The notes: a model not told the origin generated them from the sequence alone. Positions 24,848-35,572 are shown, counted from the first letter of the stretch. The stretch: 56,304 nucleotides of DNA from Actinomycetota bacterium (GCA_020161315.1 JAIUOH010000022.1:1-56304); one strand, 5' to 3'. A program made the numbers and translations.

Positions 24848-25318
24848 ATGTCAGACGCACACGCACGAGTGAGAGACGCCGCGGCCGCCCGTGGTCTCGA
24901 CATCGAGATTCGCGAGCGACCAAACGCACGTTCGCTGCAAGAGGCCGCCGACATTCTGGGAATTGACGCTTCGGGCATCGTGAAGACGCTCGTCGTAAAA
25001 CGATCAGACGGCACGTATCTCTTCGCGCTCGTGCCCGGCGGTCGAGCGATCTCGTGGCCGAAGCTGCGCGCGGTGGTTGGCGTGAACAAGCTGCGCCTGC
25101 CCGAGGCCGAGCTGGCGCTCGAGGCAACCGGCTACGAGCGGGGCACGATTACGCCGATCGGCAGCACTCACGACTGGCCCGTCTTCGCCGACGAGACGAT
25201 CGTTGGTCAGTGCGTCGCGATGGGGGCGGGGGCGCACGGCTTCAGCCTGTTTGTCGAGGCCGACGACCTGATTCGGGCGTATGGCGCTACGGTCGCCGAC
25301 ATTACTGTGCTCGAATAG
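24848..25318 (+). CDS. ybaK: YbaK/EbsC-type Cys-tRNA(Pro) deacylase
   Basis: This 156-residue protein has the YbaK fold with DASGIVKTLVVKRSDGTYLFALVPG, containing the essential Lys, and the closing GSTHDWPVFAD and GAHGFSLFVEADDL. It removes Cys mischarged on tRNA(Pro) or edits related aminoacyl-tRNAs in the cytoplasm. I chose ATG 24848 with GAGAGG upstream; an earlier ATG at 24812 lacks a site. It is divergent from the exporter operon. Confidence 0.88.
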   Translation: MSDAHARVRDAAAARGLDIEIRERPNARSLQEAADILGIDASGIVKTLVVKRSDGTYLFALVPGGRAISWPKLRAVVGVNKLRLPEAELALEATGYERGTITPIGSTHDWPVFADETIVGQCVAMGAGAHGFSLFVEADDLIRAYGATVADITVLE

Positions 25319-25344
25319 GCCCGAGCGGGCTGGCATCTCAGCCG

Positions 25345-27257
<1,913 letters not shown>

Positions 27258-27275
27258 CGGTCGAGGGGCCAGCAG

Positions 27276-27899
27276 CTAAAGATCGGCGACCGGCTGCCGC
27301 AGCAGCGTGCGCATCTTCTCAGGAGCGACCTTGCGTGCGTCGGTGAAGTACACCTCGTGGTGTGTGCCCGTCATTCGCAGCCCGTGGGAGGGAATGAAGT
27401 CGTCATGCATGTACGCCAGCGTCGGAGCCTCGTCATCATATGAACCGCGGTGCAGCGTCTGCAGGCAGCGGCCCTCGGCGAGAGATTCGAGGCGCACGTC
27501 GCTGAGCCGCCGCGGCGCGACCTTCGCTCTCGATACCTGCGCGACGGCAGCCTCGAACGCTGCCCGGTCGATCCAGTCGGGGGCGAGGATCATCATGGTC
27601 CAGCTCCACTGAGACTTGTCGCGAGCGCTCGTGAAGGCGGTCATGTCTTCAGCCCACCACAGGCCCTCGAGCGGAGGCACGACGTAGTCGCGGCCGAGAT
27701 CCCGCTTGCTTGAAAACTTCAACTTGTACGCCACCGGATACAGGGCCTCGAGAGCAGCCACGTACTCTTGTGACGTATTCGGGTCGCCGCTGCCGTCGAT
27801 CATGAGGTACTGCAGCTCGGGCACGTCGATTACCCGAAACTCGCCGGCCCTCGCCTGATAGCTGTCGAGGGTCTTCTTGAAGTCGATCTTTTGGGTCAT
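27276..27899 (-). CDS. GyrI-like small-molecule-binding domain protein
   Basis: This is a 207-residue soluble protein. VPELQYLMIDGSGDPNTSQEYVAALEALYPVAYKLKF and WSWTMMILAPDWI are typical of the stand-alone GyrI-like family; each of these segments is cited from residues 20-125. A C-terminal pair AYMHDDFIPSHGL and HHEVYFTDARKVAPEKMRT completes it. These proteins bind hydrophobic small molecules and some hydrolyse them. ATG 27899 with AGGAG upstream decides the start. It converges with leuA. Confidence 0.85.
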   Translation of the reverse strand: MTQKIDFKKTLDSYQARAGEFRVIDVPELQYLMIDGSGDPNTSQEYVAALEALYPVAYKLKFSSKRDLGRDYVVPPLEGLWWAEDMTAFTSARDKSQWSWTMMILAPDWIDRAAFEAAVAQVSRAKVAPRRLSDVRLESLAEGRCLQTLHRGSYDDEAPTLAYMHDDFIPSHGLRMTGTHHEVYFTDARKVAPEKMRTLLRQPVADL

Positions 27900-27958
27900 C
27901 GCGGCTCCTGGGTGATGACTACATTTTGCACGACGGCTCGCCCGACGGCGCACCTCGT

Positions 27959-28474
27959 TCAGGCGCGGGTTGCGCGCACTCTCGCCAAGAGCAGGTAGAG
28001 CTCGCAGCCGAGGCAGAACCCGAAGGCGGCGTTGAGAAATGCGGCGATGAACGCCGCCGAAGCAGCAATCACCAGCGCCCACGGTACTGCAACGAGGTGC
28101 AGCACGAGGCCGATGCCGACCACGAACAGGCCGACGCCTTGGGCGAAGCGAGGCGGGCGCGCATCTTCCCACTCAGTGGGCGGGCCGAGCCTCGGTCGAA
28201 CGATGCCGCGAAAGAGCGCAGCGAAGGGGTGGGTGCGGGCCGAAACGAGCGACCAGGCGAAGAGGATCGCGACTGCGAGCAATACGACGAATCCGGGATC
28301 CGCTGCACGTTCGCCGAGCGGGCGCCCTGCGAGGCCAGGCTGCGCGGAGGTGCCGATCGCCGCCAGATACACGCCAATGAGCAGTAGCGCCGAGGTGATC
28401 GACGCGCCGAAGCGAGGGGAGCGAGGATCGACCGTGCCCGCAGGTTGCGGGGTCGTGCTGCGTGTTGTGGTCAT
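27959..28474 (-). CDS. DUF4395 membrane protein
   Basis: This is a 171-residue protein with about four membrane segments. The pattern DPRSPRFGASITSALLLIGVY near the N-terminus and the C-terminal GFCLGCELYLLLAR with two cysteines are hallmarks of DUF4395. Such proteins are often encoded beside thioredoxin-like proteins, as here, where its ATG overlaps the thioredoxin gene's stop as ATGA. A role in membrane thiol-disulfide exchange is plausible, but unproven. Confidence 0.85.
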   Translation of the reverse strand: MTTTRSTTPQPAGTVDPRSPRFGASITSALLLIGVYLAAIGTSAQPGLAGRPLGERAADPGFVVLLAVAILFAWSLVSARTHPFAALFRGIVRPRLGPPTEWEDARPPRFAQGVGLFVVGIGLVLHLVAVPWALVIAASAAFIAAFLNAAFGFCLGCELYLLLARVRATRA

Positions 28475-28989
28475 GCGATGGCCCCGGTGGTGAGGGCGCT
28501 GGTGCTGGTGCTGCGTGCGGTGCGGACCGCGGTGCCGCTCGCGGTCTGCCGCGCGGAAGATGCGGCGGCATCGACAAACGTGTCGACTGCCTCGCGAATT
28601 GCTTTATGGTCGAGCTGGCCGCTGAGCCTCGCGCTCGGTCGCCCCGCGGCATCGATGAAGAGGATCGTCGGCGTCTGCAGCACGTTGAAACGCGCCGCCA
28701 GCTCGGGCTCGTGGGTGAGGTCGAGGTGCACGAACTCCACACTGGGCACGGCGTCGACCTGCTGTGAGAGCAGCCGCCGCACCCCGGGGCAGCGCGAGCA
28801 GAACTCGGTGCTGAACTGCACGACGGTACCAGCTGTGCCGAAGCGCTCCACGCCGAGCGTTGCGGGTTCAAGGCGCGCGGTCCCGGCCAGCGTGCGCACC
28901 CGCCCTTTGCGTGTGCGCAGTAGTAAGCCGATCGTGGTCGCCACGGCGACGAGTGCGATAACGCCGAGCAGTGGGGCGATGGGGTGCAT
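28471..28989 (-). CDS. Membrane-anchored thioredoxin-like protein
   Basis: This 172-residue protein has an N-terminal anchor (about residues 5-23), a thioredoxin domain with active site FCSRC in VVQFSTEFCSRCPGVRR, and the cis-Pro in VLQTPTILFID. The C-terminal 30 residues are Ser/Thr/Ala-rich. It probably faces outward or exchanges electrons with the DUF4395 protein encoded downstream by ATGA overlap. CxxC spacing is normal, so redox activity is likely. Confidence 0.85.
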   Translation of the reverse strand: MHPIAPLLGVIALVAVATTIGLLLRTRKGRVRTLAGTARLEPATLGVERFGTAGTVVQFSTEFCSRCPGVRRLLSQQVDAVPSVEFVHLDLTHEPELAARFNVLQTPTILFIDAAGRPSARLSGQLDHKAIREAVDTFVDAAASSARQTASGTAVRTARSTSTSALTTGAIA

Positions 28990-29095
28990 GCGAAGAGCCT
29001 AAAAACACAGAGCGCGTAGTTCAACAAACTACTTCACAATTTGTAATGTGAGACATAAGAGAGGCTTCAGTGTCTGGGCGTAGCTCACCTTTGAC

Positions 29096-29113
29096 CGGGC
29101 CGCTTGCGGCCCG
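29096..29113. terminator. Short hairpin after ilvD
   Basis: CGGGCCGC and GCGGCCCG pair over 8 bp around TT (29096-29113), 34 bases past the ilvD stop on the minus strand. It probably ends the ilvD transcript. One copy of the repeated 10-mer GATCCTCGCC follows at 29115-29124. Confidence 0.5.
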
Positions 29114-29146
29114 AGATCCTCGCCCCGAATGCTCGCGACCGGCCCG

Positions 29147-30997
29147 TTACGGAACGATGCGCACCGCACCCTTGTCGGCCGACTGCGCGAACGCCGCATA
29201 GGCTCGCAGCGCGTCTGACACCTCGCGTACGCGGGTCTTCGGCTTGTAGCCGCCGTTCGCCTCGAGCTCGGCGCGACGGCGGTCGAGCTCGGCCTCTGGC
29301 ACCTCGAGCGAGAGCGCGCGCGTCGGAATATCGATCGAGATGATGTCGCCGTCTTCGACCAGCGCGATCAGCCCGCCGGCCGCCGCCTCGGGCGAGACGT
29401 GCCCGATCGACAGGCCCGAGGTGCCGCCCGAGAATCGGCCGTCGGTGATGAGCGCGCACGCCTTGCCGAGGCCGCGGCCTTTCAAGAACGAGGTCGGGTA
29501 GAGCATCTCTTGCATGCCGGGGCCGCCCTTCGGGCCCTCATAGCGAATCACGACGACGTCGCCCTCGGTGACCTGCTTGTTCAGAATCTTCTCGACGGCT
29601 TCGTCTTGCGACTCGCACACGACCGCGGGGCCCGAGAACGTCCAGATCGACTCGTCGACGCCGGCGGTCTTCACCACAGCACCGTCCACGGCGATGTTGC
29701 CGCGCAGCACGGCCAGACCGCCGTCTTTCGAGTACGCGTTCGCCACGTCGCGAATGCAGCCGTTCGCCGCGTCGAGATCGAGGTCGCGCCAGCGCTCCGA
29801 CTGCGAGAATGCGGTCGAGGATCGCACGCCGCCGGGCGCGGCGTGCCACAGCTCGTGTGCCTCGTCGCTCGCCTTGCCGCCGCGCACATCCCACTCGTCG
29901 AGCCACTCGCCGAGGGTCTTCGCGTGCACCGTGTGCACGTGCTCGTCGAGGTGGCCGCCGCGGCGCAGCTCGCCGAGCAGCGCGGGAATGCCGCCAGCGC
30001 GGTGCACGTCTTCCATGTAATAGGTCTTGCCGTTCGCGACATTGGGGGCGACCTTCGCGAGGCAGGGCACGCGGCGCGACACCGCATCGATCTCGGTGAG
30101 GCCGAAGTCGACGCCGGCCTCGTGGGCCGCCGCGAGCAGGTGCAGAATCGTGTTGGTCGAGCCGCCCATCGCGATGTCGAGCGCCATCGCGTTCTCGAAG
30201 GCCGCTGGTGTCGCGATGTTGCGGGGCAGCACGGTGTCGTCGCCGTCTTCGTAGTAGCGCTTCGCGATGTCGACCACGAGGGCACCGGCCTTCTCGTAGA
30301 GGGCGCGGCGGGCAGTGTGGGTGGCGAGGGTTGAGCCGTTGCCCGGCAGCGACAGGCCGATCGCCTCGGTGAGGCAGTTCATCGAGTTCGCGGTGAACAT
30401 GCCCGAGCACGAGCCGCAGGTCGGGCAGGCCGACTCCTCGATCTTCTGCATGTCTTCGTCAGAGATGTTGTCGTTGACCGCATCCGAGATCGCGTCGACG
30501 AGATCGAGGGTGCGCACCATGCCGTTCGCGAGCACCGCGCGACCCGACTCCATGGGGCCGCCCGACACGAACACGACGGGAATGTTGAGGCGCAGCGACG
30601 CGAGCAGCATGCCCGGGGTGATCTTGTCGCAGTTCGAGATGCAGACAATGGCGTCGGCACAGTGCGCGTTCACCATGTATTCGACCGAGTCGGCGATCAG
30701 ATCGCGCGACGGCAGTGAGTAGAGCATGCCGCCGTGACCCATCGCGATGCCGTCATCGACGGCGATGGTGTTGAACTCGCGGGGAATACCGCCCGCCTCT
30801 TTGATCGCGTCGCTGACGATGCGGCCGACGGGAGCGAGGTGGGTGTGGCCAGGCACGAACTCGGTGAACGAGTTCGCGACCGCGATGATGGGCTTGCGTC
30901 CGAGGTCGGCGCCGTCGACGCCTGCCGCGCGGAAGAGAGCCCTGGCCCCCGCCATGTTTCGTCCGTGCGTGACAGTGTGCGAGCGATAAACAGCCAT
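29147..30997 (-). CDS. ilvD: Dihydroxy-acid dehydratase
   Basis: This is a 616-residue enzyme of the branched-chain amino-acid pathway converting dihydroxyacids to 2-keto acids. The iron-sulfur ligands are visible in [15 protein letters not shown] and [39 protein letters not shown] lies near the C-terminus. The first residues, [19 protein letters not shown], fix the start. It lies 1.9 kb from leuA but on the other strand, so the two are not an operon. Confidence 0.96.
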   Translation of the reverse strand: MAVYRSHTVTHGRNMAGARALFRAAGVDGADLGRKPIIAVANSFTEFVPGHTHLAPVGRIVSDAIKEAGGIPREFNTIAVDDGIAMGHGGMLYSLPSRDLIADSVEYMVNAHCADAIVCISNCDKITPGMLLASLRLNIPVVFVSGGPMESGRAVLANGMVRTLDLVDAISDAVNDNISDEDMQKIEESACPTCGSCSGMFTANSMNCLTEAIGLSLPGNGSTLATHTARRALYEKAGALVVDIAKRYYEDGDDTVLPRNIATPAAFENAMALDIAMGGSTNTILHLLAAAHEAGVDFGLTEIDAVSRRVPCLAKVAPNVANGKTYYMEDVHRAGGIPALLGELRRGGHLDEHVHTVHAKTLGEWLDEWDVRGGKASDEAHELWHAAPGGVRSSTAFSQSERWRDLDLDAANGCIRDVANAYSKDGGLAVLRGNIAVDGAVVKTAGVDESIWTFSGPAVVCESQDEAVEKILNKQVTEGDVVVIRYEGPKGGPGMQEMLYPTSFLKGRGLGKACALITDGRFSGGTSGLSIGHVSPEAAAGGLIALVEDGDIISIDIPTRALSLEVPEAELDRRRAELEANGGYKPKTRVREVSDALRAYAAFAQSADKGAVRIVP

Positions 30998-31034
30998 TCT
31001 TCTAACTTACTGTGCGCGGCATGCGCGTTCAGCC

Positions 31035-31107
31035 GGATGAGGCACGTAACAGCGGATGGATCCGGCGATTTCATCCGCTGTTACGTGCCTCATCCGCAGT
31101 TACGAAC
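31035..31107. repeat. Dispersed palindromic repeat, copy 1
   Basis: A 24-bp perfect inverted repeat, 31035-31058 against 31072-31095, encloses GATCCGGCGATTT. It is followed by GCAGTTACGAAC. Nearly the same sequence recurs at 43025-43090. The palindrome lies between a methyltransferase gene's 3' end and the start of ilvD, so it may act as a terminator, but its conservation at two places shows a repeat family. Confidence 0.75.
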
Positions 31108-31162
31108 GACATGGGGGCTGGTTATTGGAAATTCCAATAACCAAAATGTTGAGGGGCGAGGA

Positions 31163-32116
31163 TCAGCCCCGCGCCTGCGTGCGCGGTACCCAGCAGGCGA
31201 CGCGGTTGCGATAGGCAGCGAACTCATCACCGAAGCGGGCCTCGAGGTCGGCCTCTTCGTGCGGTCGCACAACCCAGTTCCACATCAGCGAGCCTGCGAG
31301 CGCGTAGAGCACCACGAGCCAAGAGCCGAGCATCAGGCCCACGCCGACAGCCTGCGCAATGCCCGCGACGGCCATTGGGTTGCGCACGAACCGGTAGGGG
31401 CCCGCGATCACCAGCCGCGACGCGGTTGCCGATGGCAGGGGAGTGCCTTCCCCTCTAGTCGCCATCGAAGTCGCAGACCATACCCCGAGCGCGCTTGCAG
31501 CCAGCAGCAGGGCGAGCCCGCAAAGCTGCACCCACGCCGGTAGATCGAGGCGCAGGCGCCACCGATCCTCGCCCCAAGAAATAAGAAGCGGGAGCAGCAC
31601 GAGAAACACGCCCCAGAAGACAAGCATCTGTGTGATCGTGATGCCGAGGTGGGTGACTTTGGCGGCGGTCTTTGCCTCTTTGAACGCGAACGGGCCGATG
31701 AGCACGAGGCGCGCGGGCACCCCGCCGAGCAGCAACAGCATGCCCGCGAGCACGCTGCCAGCAGCCGCGGCGATCATGAGCACCGCGCCAAGACCCGCGA
31801 GCTGCGTCGTGGTTGCGTAGAGGGTCATGAGGGCGGCGACGAATGCGGTCCAGGGTGCGGCGATGTAGACCGCCCAGCGCACCCCGAATGCGGCAAGGGC
31901 AGACGCGAGCACGAAGAGGGGCAGATCGAACGCGGCGACGAGCACCGGGTCGAGATCGCCGAGAGTTGCGCGGCGCACTTCATCGACGGTGAACACCGAT
32001 GCCCACCAGGTGGCCCCGGCGAGTGCCTGCGCCGCGAAGTAGGCACGGGCCGCAGCCCACGGTGCTAGCCCAAAGATTCGGGGTGCGCCTATGCCCGCAT
32101 TCGCGCCCTCATTCAT
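31163..32116 (-). CDS. Isoprenylcysteine carboxylmethyltransferase-family membrane protein
   Basis: This is a 317-residue integral membrane protein with about eight hydrophobic segments. The C-terminal third has the family core: TRGEGTPLPSATASRLVIAG, then GPYRFVRNPMAVAGIAQ, then RPHEEADLEARFGDEFAAYR. Bacterial members methylate small substrates or have unknown function. The product has a long N-terminal membrane part. Its TGA forms part of a GGCGAGGATC 10-mer. Confidence 0.82.
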   Translation of the reverse strand: MNEGANAGIGAPRIFGLAPWAAARAYFAAQALAGATWWASVFTVDEVRRATLGDLDPVLVAAFDLPLFVLASALAAFGVRWAVYIAAPWTAFVAALMTLYATTTQLAGLGAVLMIAAAAGSVLAGMLLLLGGVPARLVLIGPFAFKEAKTAAKVTHLGITITQMLVFWGVFLVLLPLLISWGEDRWRLRLDLPAWVQLCGLALLLAASALGVWSATSMATRGEGTPLPSATASRLVIAGPYRFVRNPMAVAGIAQAVGVGLMLGSWLVVLYALAGSLMWNWVVRPHEEADLEARFGDEFAAYRNRVACWVPRTQARG

Positions 32117-32166
32117 ACTTCGATCGTAGGCCGCGTTCGCGCTACTGCGGCCCCGTTCGCGCTGCT

Positions 32167-32246
32167 TCGCCGAGCTCGGCCTTCTTTACCGAACTCGGCG
32201 CCTTTTCCAAGATAATTGGGCCGAGCTCGGTAAACGGCACCGAGTT
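32167..32246. repeat. Cluster of CCGAGCTCGG-type palindromes in a divergent promoter region
   Basis: The divergent intergenic region holds GCCGAGCTCGG near 32170 and again at 32220-32230, ACCGAACTCGG at 32189-32198 and ACCGAGTTTG at 32239-32248. The second and third form a hairpin, with TTTACCGAACTCGGC (32185-32199) against GCCGAGCTCGGTAAA (32220-32234), 14 of 15 pairs. Repeated half-sites suggest a multi-site operator, but no cognate regulator is adjacent. Confidence 0.45.
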
Positions 32247-32330
32247 TGCTGATGGGGTCGGGGTGGGGCGCGGGATCGGCCGAACCGTGTGCGTCGCAGC
32301 CGCGTCGGGGGCGAGCGTTAGTATCAGCGT

Positions 32331-32819
32331 GTGTCACTCGAAAACCTGCTCTTGAAGCTTGATCGCATCGCCGGGGGCCGTCAGGCCGGCGTCGCGATCT
32401 CTGCGGATGCCCTCGCGCACCCGAAAACACGCCGTGCGTTTACCTGGATCATGTGGCTGCTCGTGGCCGAGCTGCTAATCGGCCTGGCCGCGGTGGTGAT
32501 CGCGCTGGTGCTCACTCTGGGTGGTCACCCGCAGCCCTTCGCTGTGTGGATGCGCGGGCTGATCGTGCTCGGCATGACGGCAACTCTCTTCTACTTTGCG
32601 TGGCGCGCTGCGCGAGGGTGGGTCTGGGCGTACTCTCGGCTGCGGCTCTTTGCGCAGATCTTCCCGGTGATCACGCTGGTGATCGCAGCGATTCCGGGTC
32701 TCTACCCCGCGTGGATGATTACCGAGCAAATTGTCTTCAGCCTCATCATGATCGGCATCGGTGACTTTCTGACGAGCGATCACATGCGTGACGCCTACCG
32801 CCGCCCGAAGGCGGCCTAG
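32331..32819 (+). CDS. Hypothetical membrane protein
   Basis: This is a 162-residue protein with four predicted membrane segments (about 36-62, 72-90, 105-125 and 128-148) and charged termini. I do not recognise the family. TAGTAT at 32319-32324 lies 7 bases before GTG 32331, so the message is probably leaderless. Its stop overlaps the start of the next gene, encoding a dipeptidase, so the two are coupled. Confidence 0.65.
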   Translation: MSLENLLLKLDRIAGGRQAGVAISADALAHPKTRRAFTWIMWLLVAELLIGLAAVVIALVLTLGGHPQPFAVWMRGLIVLGMTATLFYFAWRAARGWVWAYSRLRLFAQIFPVITLVIAAIPGLYPAWMITEQIVFSLIMIGIGDFLTSDHMRDAYRRPKAA

Positions 32820-33727
32820 TGCTCGTGATGTTGGTGGCACTCGCCGCACTGGTGCTGGCACTGGCGCTCGGCCTCGGCCTGGTGCCGGGTGCGCGAGCCC
32901 ACGCGGTGCGCGTGGCGTGTGCCGCCGTGGCGCTGGTTGCTGGGCTGGTCCTGGCTGGTGCCGCGGTCGCCGTGTCACTCGCGTCAGCTGCAGAAACAGC
33001 AGGGGCGCAGGCCGGTGCAGAGCAGGCGGCCGGCCCTGAGGCTCCGACTAGCGGAGCCGAAGGCGAAGCCAAGGATGGCGATGAAGCCGGCGAGGCAGCG
33101 TCGGTCGCGACCCGTGAGCCGCTTCCCGAGGGTTTTTCGTATGTGCGAGACCTTGCGCCCACCATCGAAGTCGAGCTGCGCTACGCCACGACCGACAACT
33201 TCACCGGGCAGATTGTCGACGGTTATGAGTCGACCGAAGCGGCGGTGCTGCGCACGGAGGCGGCAGAAGCACTAGCGCTCGTGCAGCAAGATTTAGAACA
33301 ACAAGGGCTCGGCCTACGCATCTACGACGCGTTTCGGCCTACTCGGGCGGTGAGCTTCTTCATGGAGTGGTCGCGAAGCGGCGACGAGGCAACGAAGCTC
33401 GAGTATTACCCCGATTTCAACAAGCCCGAGCTGTTTGAGCTCGGCTACATCGCAGAGAAGTCGGGGCACTCCCTTGGTGGCACGGTTGACCTCACGCTTG
33501 TAAGTCGTTCTACCGGCGAGCCGCTCGATATGGGCGGGCCGTTTGACTACTTCGGCGAGCTCTCGCACTACGAGACCGTGGGCCTTGACGAAGCACAAAC
33601 CGCAAACCGGGCACTGCTGCATAACGCAATGCAGGCGCGAGGCTTCAAGCAGTATCCGCTCGAGTGGTGGCACTTTTCGTACCCGCTGCCCGAGGGCACC
33701 ATGCCCATGAACTTCGTGGTGCGATGA
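32819..33727 (+). CDS. D-Ala-D-Ala dipeptidase, VanX-like (M15D)
   Basis: This is a 302-residue protein with two N-terminal hydrophobic segments, an Ala/Glu-rich linker (about 60-95) and a zinc dipeptidase domain. Zinc ligands are in SGHSLGGTVDLTL (His and Asp) and EWWHFSY (His), with a catalytic Glu in EWWH. RIYDAFRPTRAV contributes the conserved Arg. VanX-type enzymes cleave D-Ala-D-Ala. The membrane anchor and the absence of vanH/vanA suggest peptidoglycan turnover and not vancomycin resistance. GTG 32819 overlaps the previous stop; ATG 32828 is the alternative. Confidence 0.85.
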   Translation: MLVMLVALAALVLALALGLGLVPGARAHAVRVACAAVALVAGLVLAGAAVAVSLASAAETAGAQAGAEQAAGPEAPTSGAEGEAKDGDEAGEAASVATREPLPEGFSYVRDLAPTIEVELRYATTDNFTGQIVDGYESTEAAVLRTEAAEALALVQQDLEQQGLGLRIYDAFRPTRAVSFFMEWSRSGDEATKLEYYPDFNKPELFELGYIAEKSGHSLGGTVDLTLVSRSTGEPLDMGGPFDYFGELSHYETVGLDEAQTANRALLHNAMQARGFKQYPLEWWHFSYPLPEGTMPMNFVVR

Positions 33728-35019
33728 GTTCGCAGCCAGAGTCGACGCGCAAGACGCGCCGGGTGCACCCCGCCTGGTGGGTCGTCATTGTCGCGTTTCT
33801 CGCGCTGTTTGGCGCGGCCGGCTTCCGCGGTGCCCCGGGCGCCCTGCTCATGCCGCTGCACGAGGAGTTCGGCTGGTCGATGAGCGTGATGTCGCTCGCG
33901 GTCAGCGTCAACCTGGTGCTCTACGGCCTTGTCGCCCCGTTCGCGGCGGCGTTCATGGATCGCTTCGGTCTGCGCCGAGTCGTCGCGGTCGCGCTCAGCC
34001 TCGTCGCCCTGGGCGCCGCGGGCAGCGTGTTTGTGACTGCGTCGTGGCAGCTGCTGGTGTTCTGGGGTGTGCTCATCGGTGGCGGTACCGGGTCGATGGC
34101 GTTGGTGCTCGCCGCGACCATCGCTGAACGCTGGTTCGTGACGAAGCGCGGTTTCGTCATGGGCGTGCTGACCGCGGGCCAAGCAACCGGCCAGCTGCTC
34201 ATTCTGCCGCCCGCCGCAGCGATGGCCGAGAACGTCGGCTGGCGAGAGGCCTCGCTGCTGATCGCGGTCGTGGCGCTTGCCGTGATCCCGCTTGCTATCT
34301 GGGTCCTGCGCGACTATCCAGAAGACCGCGGGGTGTTGCCGTTTGGTGCCGACCCGGCGAGCTACGTTGCCCCCGAGCGGCACCGCGGCGGGGCAGTCAA
34401 GCGGGCACTCGACGGCCTCGTCTATGCGGTGAGGCAGCGCGCATTCTGGGCACTCGCGATCGCCTTCGCGGTGTGCGGCGCGACCACGAACGGCCTCGTG
34501 GGTGTGCACTTTATTCCTTCGGCGCACGACCACGGCATGCCGCAGGCGGTTGCAGCGAGCCTGCTCGCGGTCGTGGGCATCTTCGACGTGCTTGGCACCG
34601 TCGCGTCGGGCTGGCTGACCGACCGCTTCGACCCCCGCAAGCTGCTTGTGATCTACTACCTGTTTCGCGGGGTCAGCCTCATGCTGTTGCCGTGGTTGCT
34701 CGCGAGCACCGTGCACCCGAGCATGATTCTGTTCGTGGTCGTCTACGGGCTCGACTGGGTCGCCACGGTGCCGCCGACGGCCGCACTGTGTCAGGCCATC
34801 TTCAAGGATCGCGGCACAATCGTCTTCGGTTGGGTCTTCACCGCCCATCAGCTCGGGGCGGCAGCGGCGGCGCTCGCCGCGGGCCTCGTGCGTGACGTTT
34901 TCGGTGAGTACACCTATGCCTGGTGGGGTGGGGCTGTGCTCTGCATCGTCGCGGCCGCGACTTCGATCCTTGCGAAGCCGCAATTAGGTAAGCGCCTCGT
35001 GCCACAGGTCGCGGCATAG
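33724..35019 (+). CDS. MFS transporter
   Basis: This 431-residue permease has twelve predicted membrane segments. Typical MFS motifs are FMDRFGLRRVVAVALS after the second helix and GWLTDRFDPRKLL in the second half. ATG 33724 overlaps the dipeptidase stop as ATGA. It resembles monocarboxylate/oxalate-type MFS porters by its N-terminal VAFLALFGAAGFRGAPGALL segment, but the substrate is not evident. Confidence 0.85.
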   Translation: MSSQPESTRKTRRVHPAWWVVIVAFLALFGAAGFRGAPGALLMPLHEEFGWSMSVMSLAVSVNLVLYGLVAPFAAAFMDRFGLRRVVAVALSLVALGAAGSVFVTASWQLLVFWGVLIGGGTGSMALVLAATIAERWFVTKRGFVMGVLTAGQATGQLLILPPAAAMAENVGWREASLLIAVVALAVIPLAIWVLRDYPEDRGVLPFGADPASYVAPERHRGGAVKRALDGLVYAVRQRAFWALAIAFAVCGATTNGLVGVHFIPSAHDHGMPQAVAASLLAVVGIFDVLGTVASGWLTDRFDPRKLLVIYYLFRGVSLMLLPWLLASTVHPSMILFVVVYGLDWVATVPPTAALCQAIFKDRGTIVFGWVFTAHQLGAAAAALAAGLVRDVFGEYTYAWWGGAVLCIVAAATSILAKPQLGKRLVPQVAA

Positions 35020-35055
35020 GCTGCAAAGAGTTCGATAAGCAACGAAGAGGATCGC

Positions 35056-35412
35056 ATGATCGACATCAAGATCGACCCGGAGTCGGCAGCGCCACCCTTC
35101 GAGCAGCTGCGCGAGGCACTGATCTCACAGATCGTCGAGGGCAAGCTCGCTCCCGGCACAAAGCTGCCGCCCGTGCGGGCACTCGCGACGGAGCTCGGGC
35201 TCGCGGCAAACACCGTCGCGCGCAGCTACAAGGAACTCGAGGCCGCGGGCTTCGTGCAAACCCACGGTCGCGGGGGCACGACCGTTGCGTCTCAACTGGG
35301 CGGCGCCGACCAGCACCGGCGAGCGCTCGAACTCACGCGCGACTATCTCGCTGCGATGCAGGCAATCGGTGTGCCATCTAGCGAAGTGTCGAGCTACCTC
35401 GACCGCAGCTAG
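35056..35412 (+). CDS. GntR-family regulator, YtrA type
   Basis: This is a 118-residue regulator with an N-terminal winged helix-turn-helix (PPFEQLREALISQIVEGKL, then TKLPPVRALATELGLAANTVARSY) and only about 40 further residues, as in the YtrA subfamily. YtrA-type regulators usually control ABC transporters, but no such genes lie next to it. AAGAGGATCGC precedes the ATG. Its stop codon TAG is part of the CTAG at the left end of an inverted-repeat element, which may have inserted exactly there. Confidence 0.88.
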   Translation: MIDIKIDPESAAPPFEQLREALISQIVEGKLAPGTKLPPVRALATELGLAANTVARSYKELEAAGFVQTHGRGGTTVASQLGGADQHRRALELTRDYLAAMQAIGVPSSEVSSYLDRS

Positions 35413-35563
35413 GGCACGTTGATTTAGTCTGCACACGCTCCGGTGCACCCGAGCCGCGCGCTTGCTTCGTTGTCAAAGCTCAACGATGCTTCCGGCATCG
35501 CCTCGCAATCACGCATCTCGGGCACATCCTCGCCAGCGCACAGACTAAATCAACGCACCCTAG
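35409..35563. mobile_element. MITE-like inverted-repeat element, copy 1
   Basis: A 155-base element has 23-base terminal arms (35409-35431 and 35541-35563) that pair at 21 positions, both edged by CTAG. On the minus strand the inside reads GCTGGCGAGGATGTGC (35537-35522), GTGATTGCGAGGCG (35512-35499) and GACAACGAAGCAAGCGC (35474-35458), which recur in the element at 41042. It encodes no protein. The CTAG edges fit a 4-base target duplication as in IS5-type insertion, so a non-autonomous element is the leading view. A structured RNA gene is the alternative. Confidence 0.6.
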
Positions 35564-35572
35564 TACCCCAGG

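Noticed and set aside
29399-30334. 311-codon frame antisense to ilvD
   Set aside because: It has a low-complexity Arg/Val/Ala composition and no domain; it is a shadow of ilvD.
32819-33727. Vancomycin-resistance locus suggested by the VanX-like enzyme
   Set aside because: No vanH, vanA-type ligase or VanRS genes are adjacent, and the protein is membrane-anchored.
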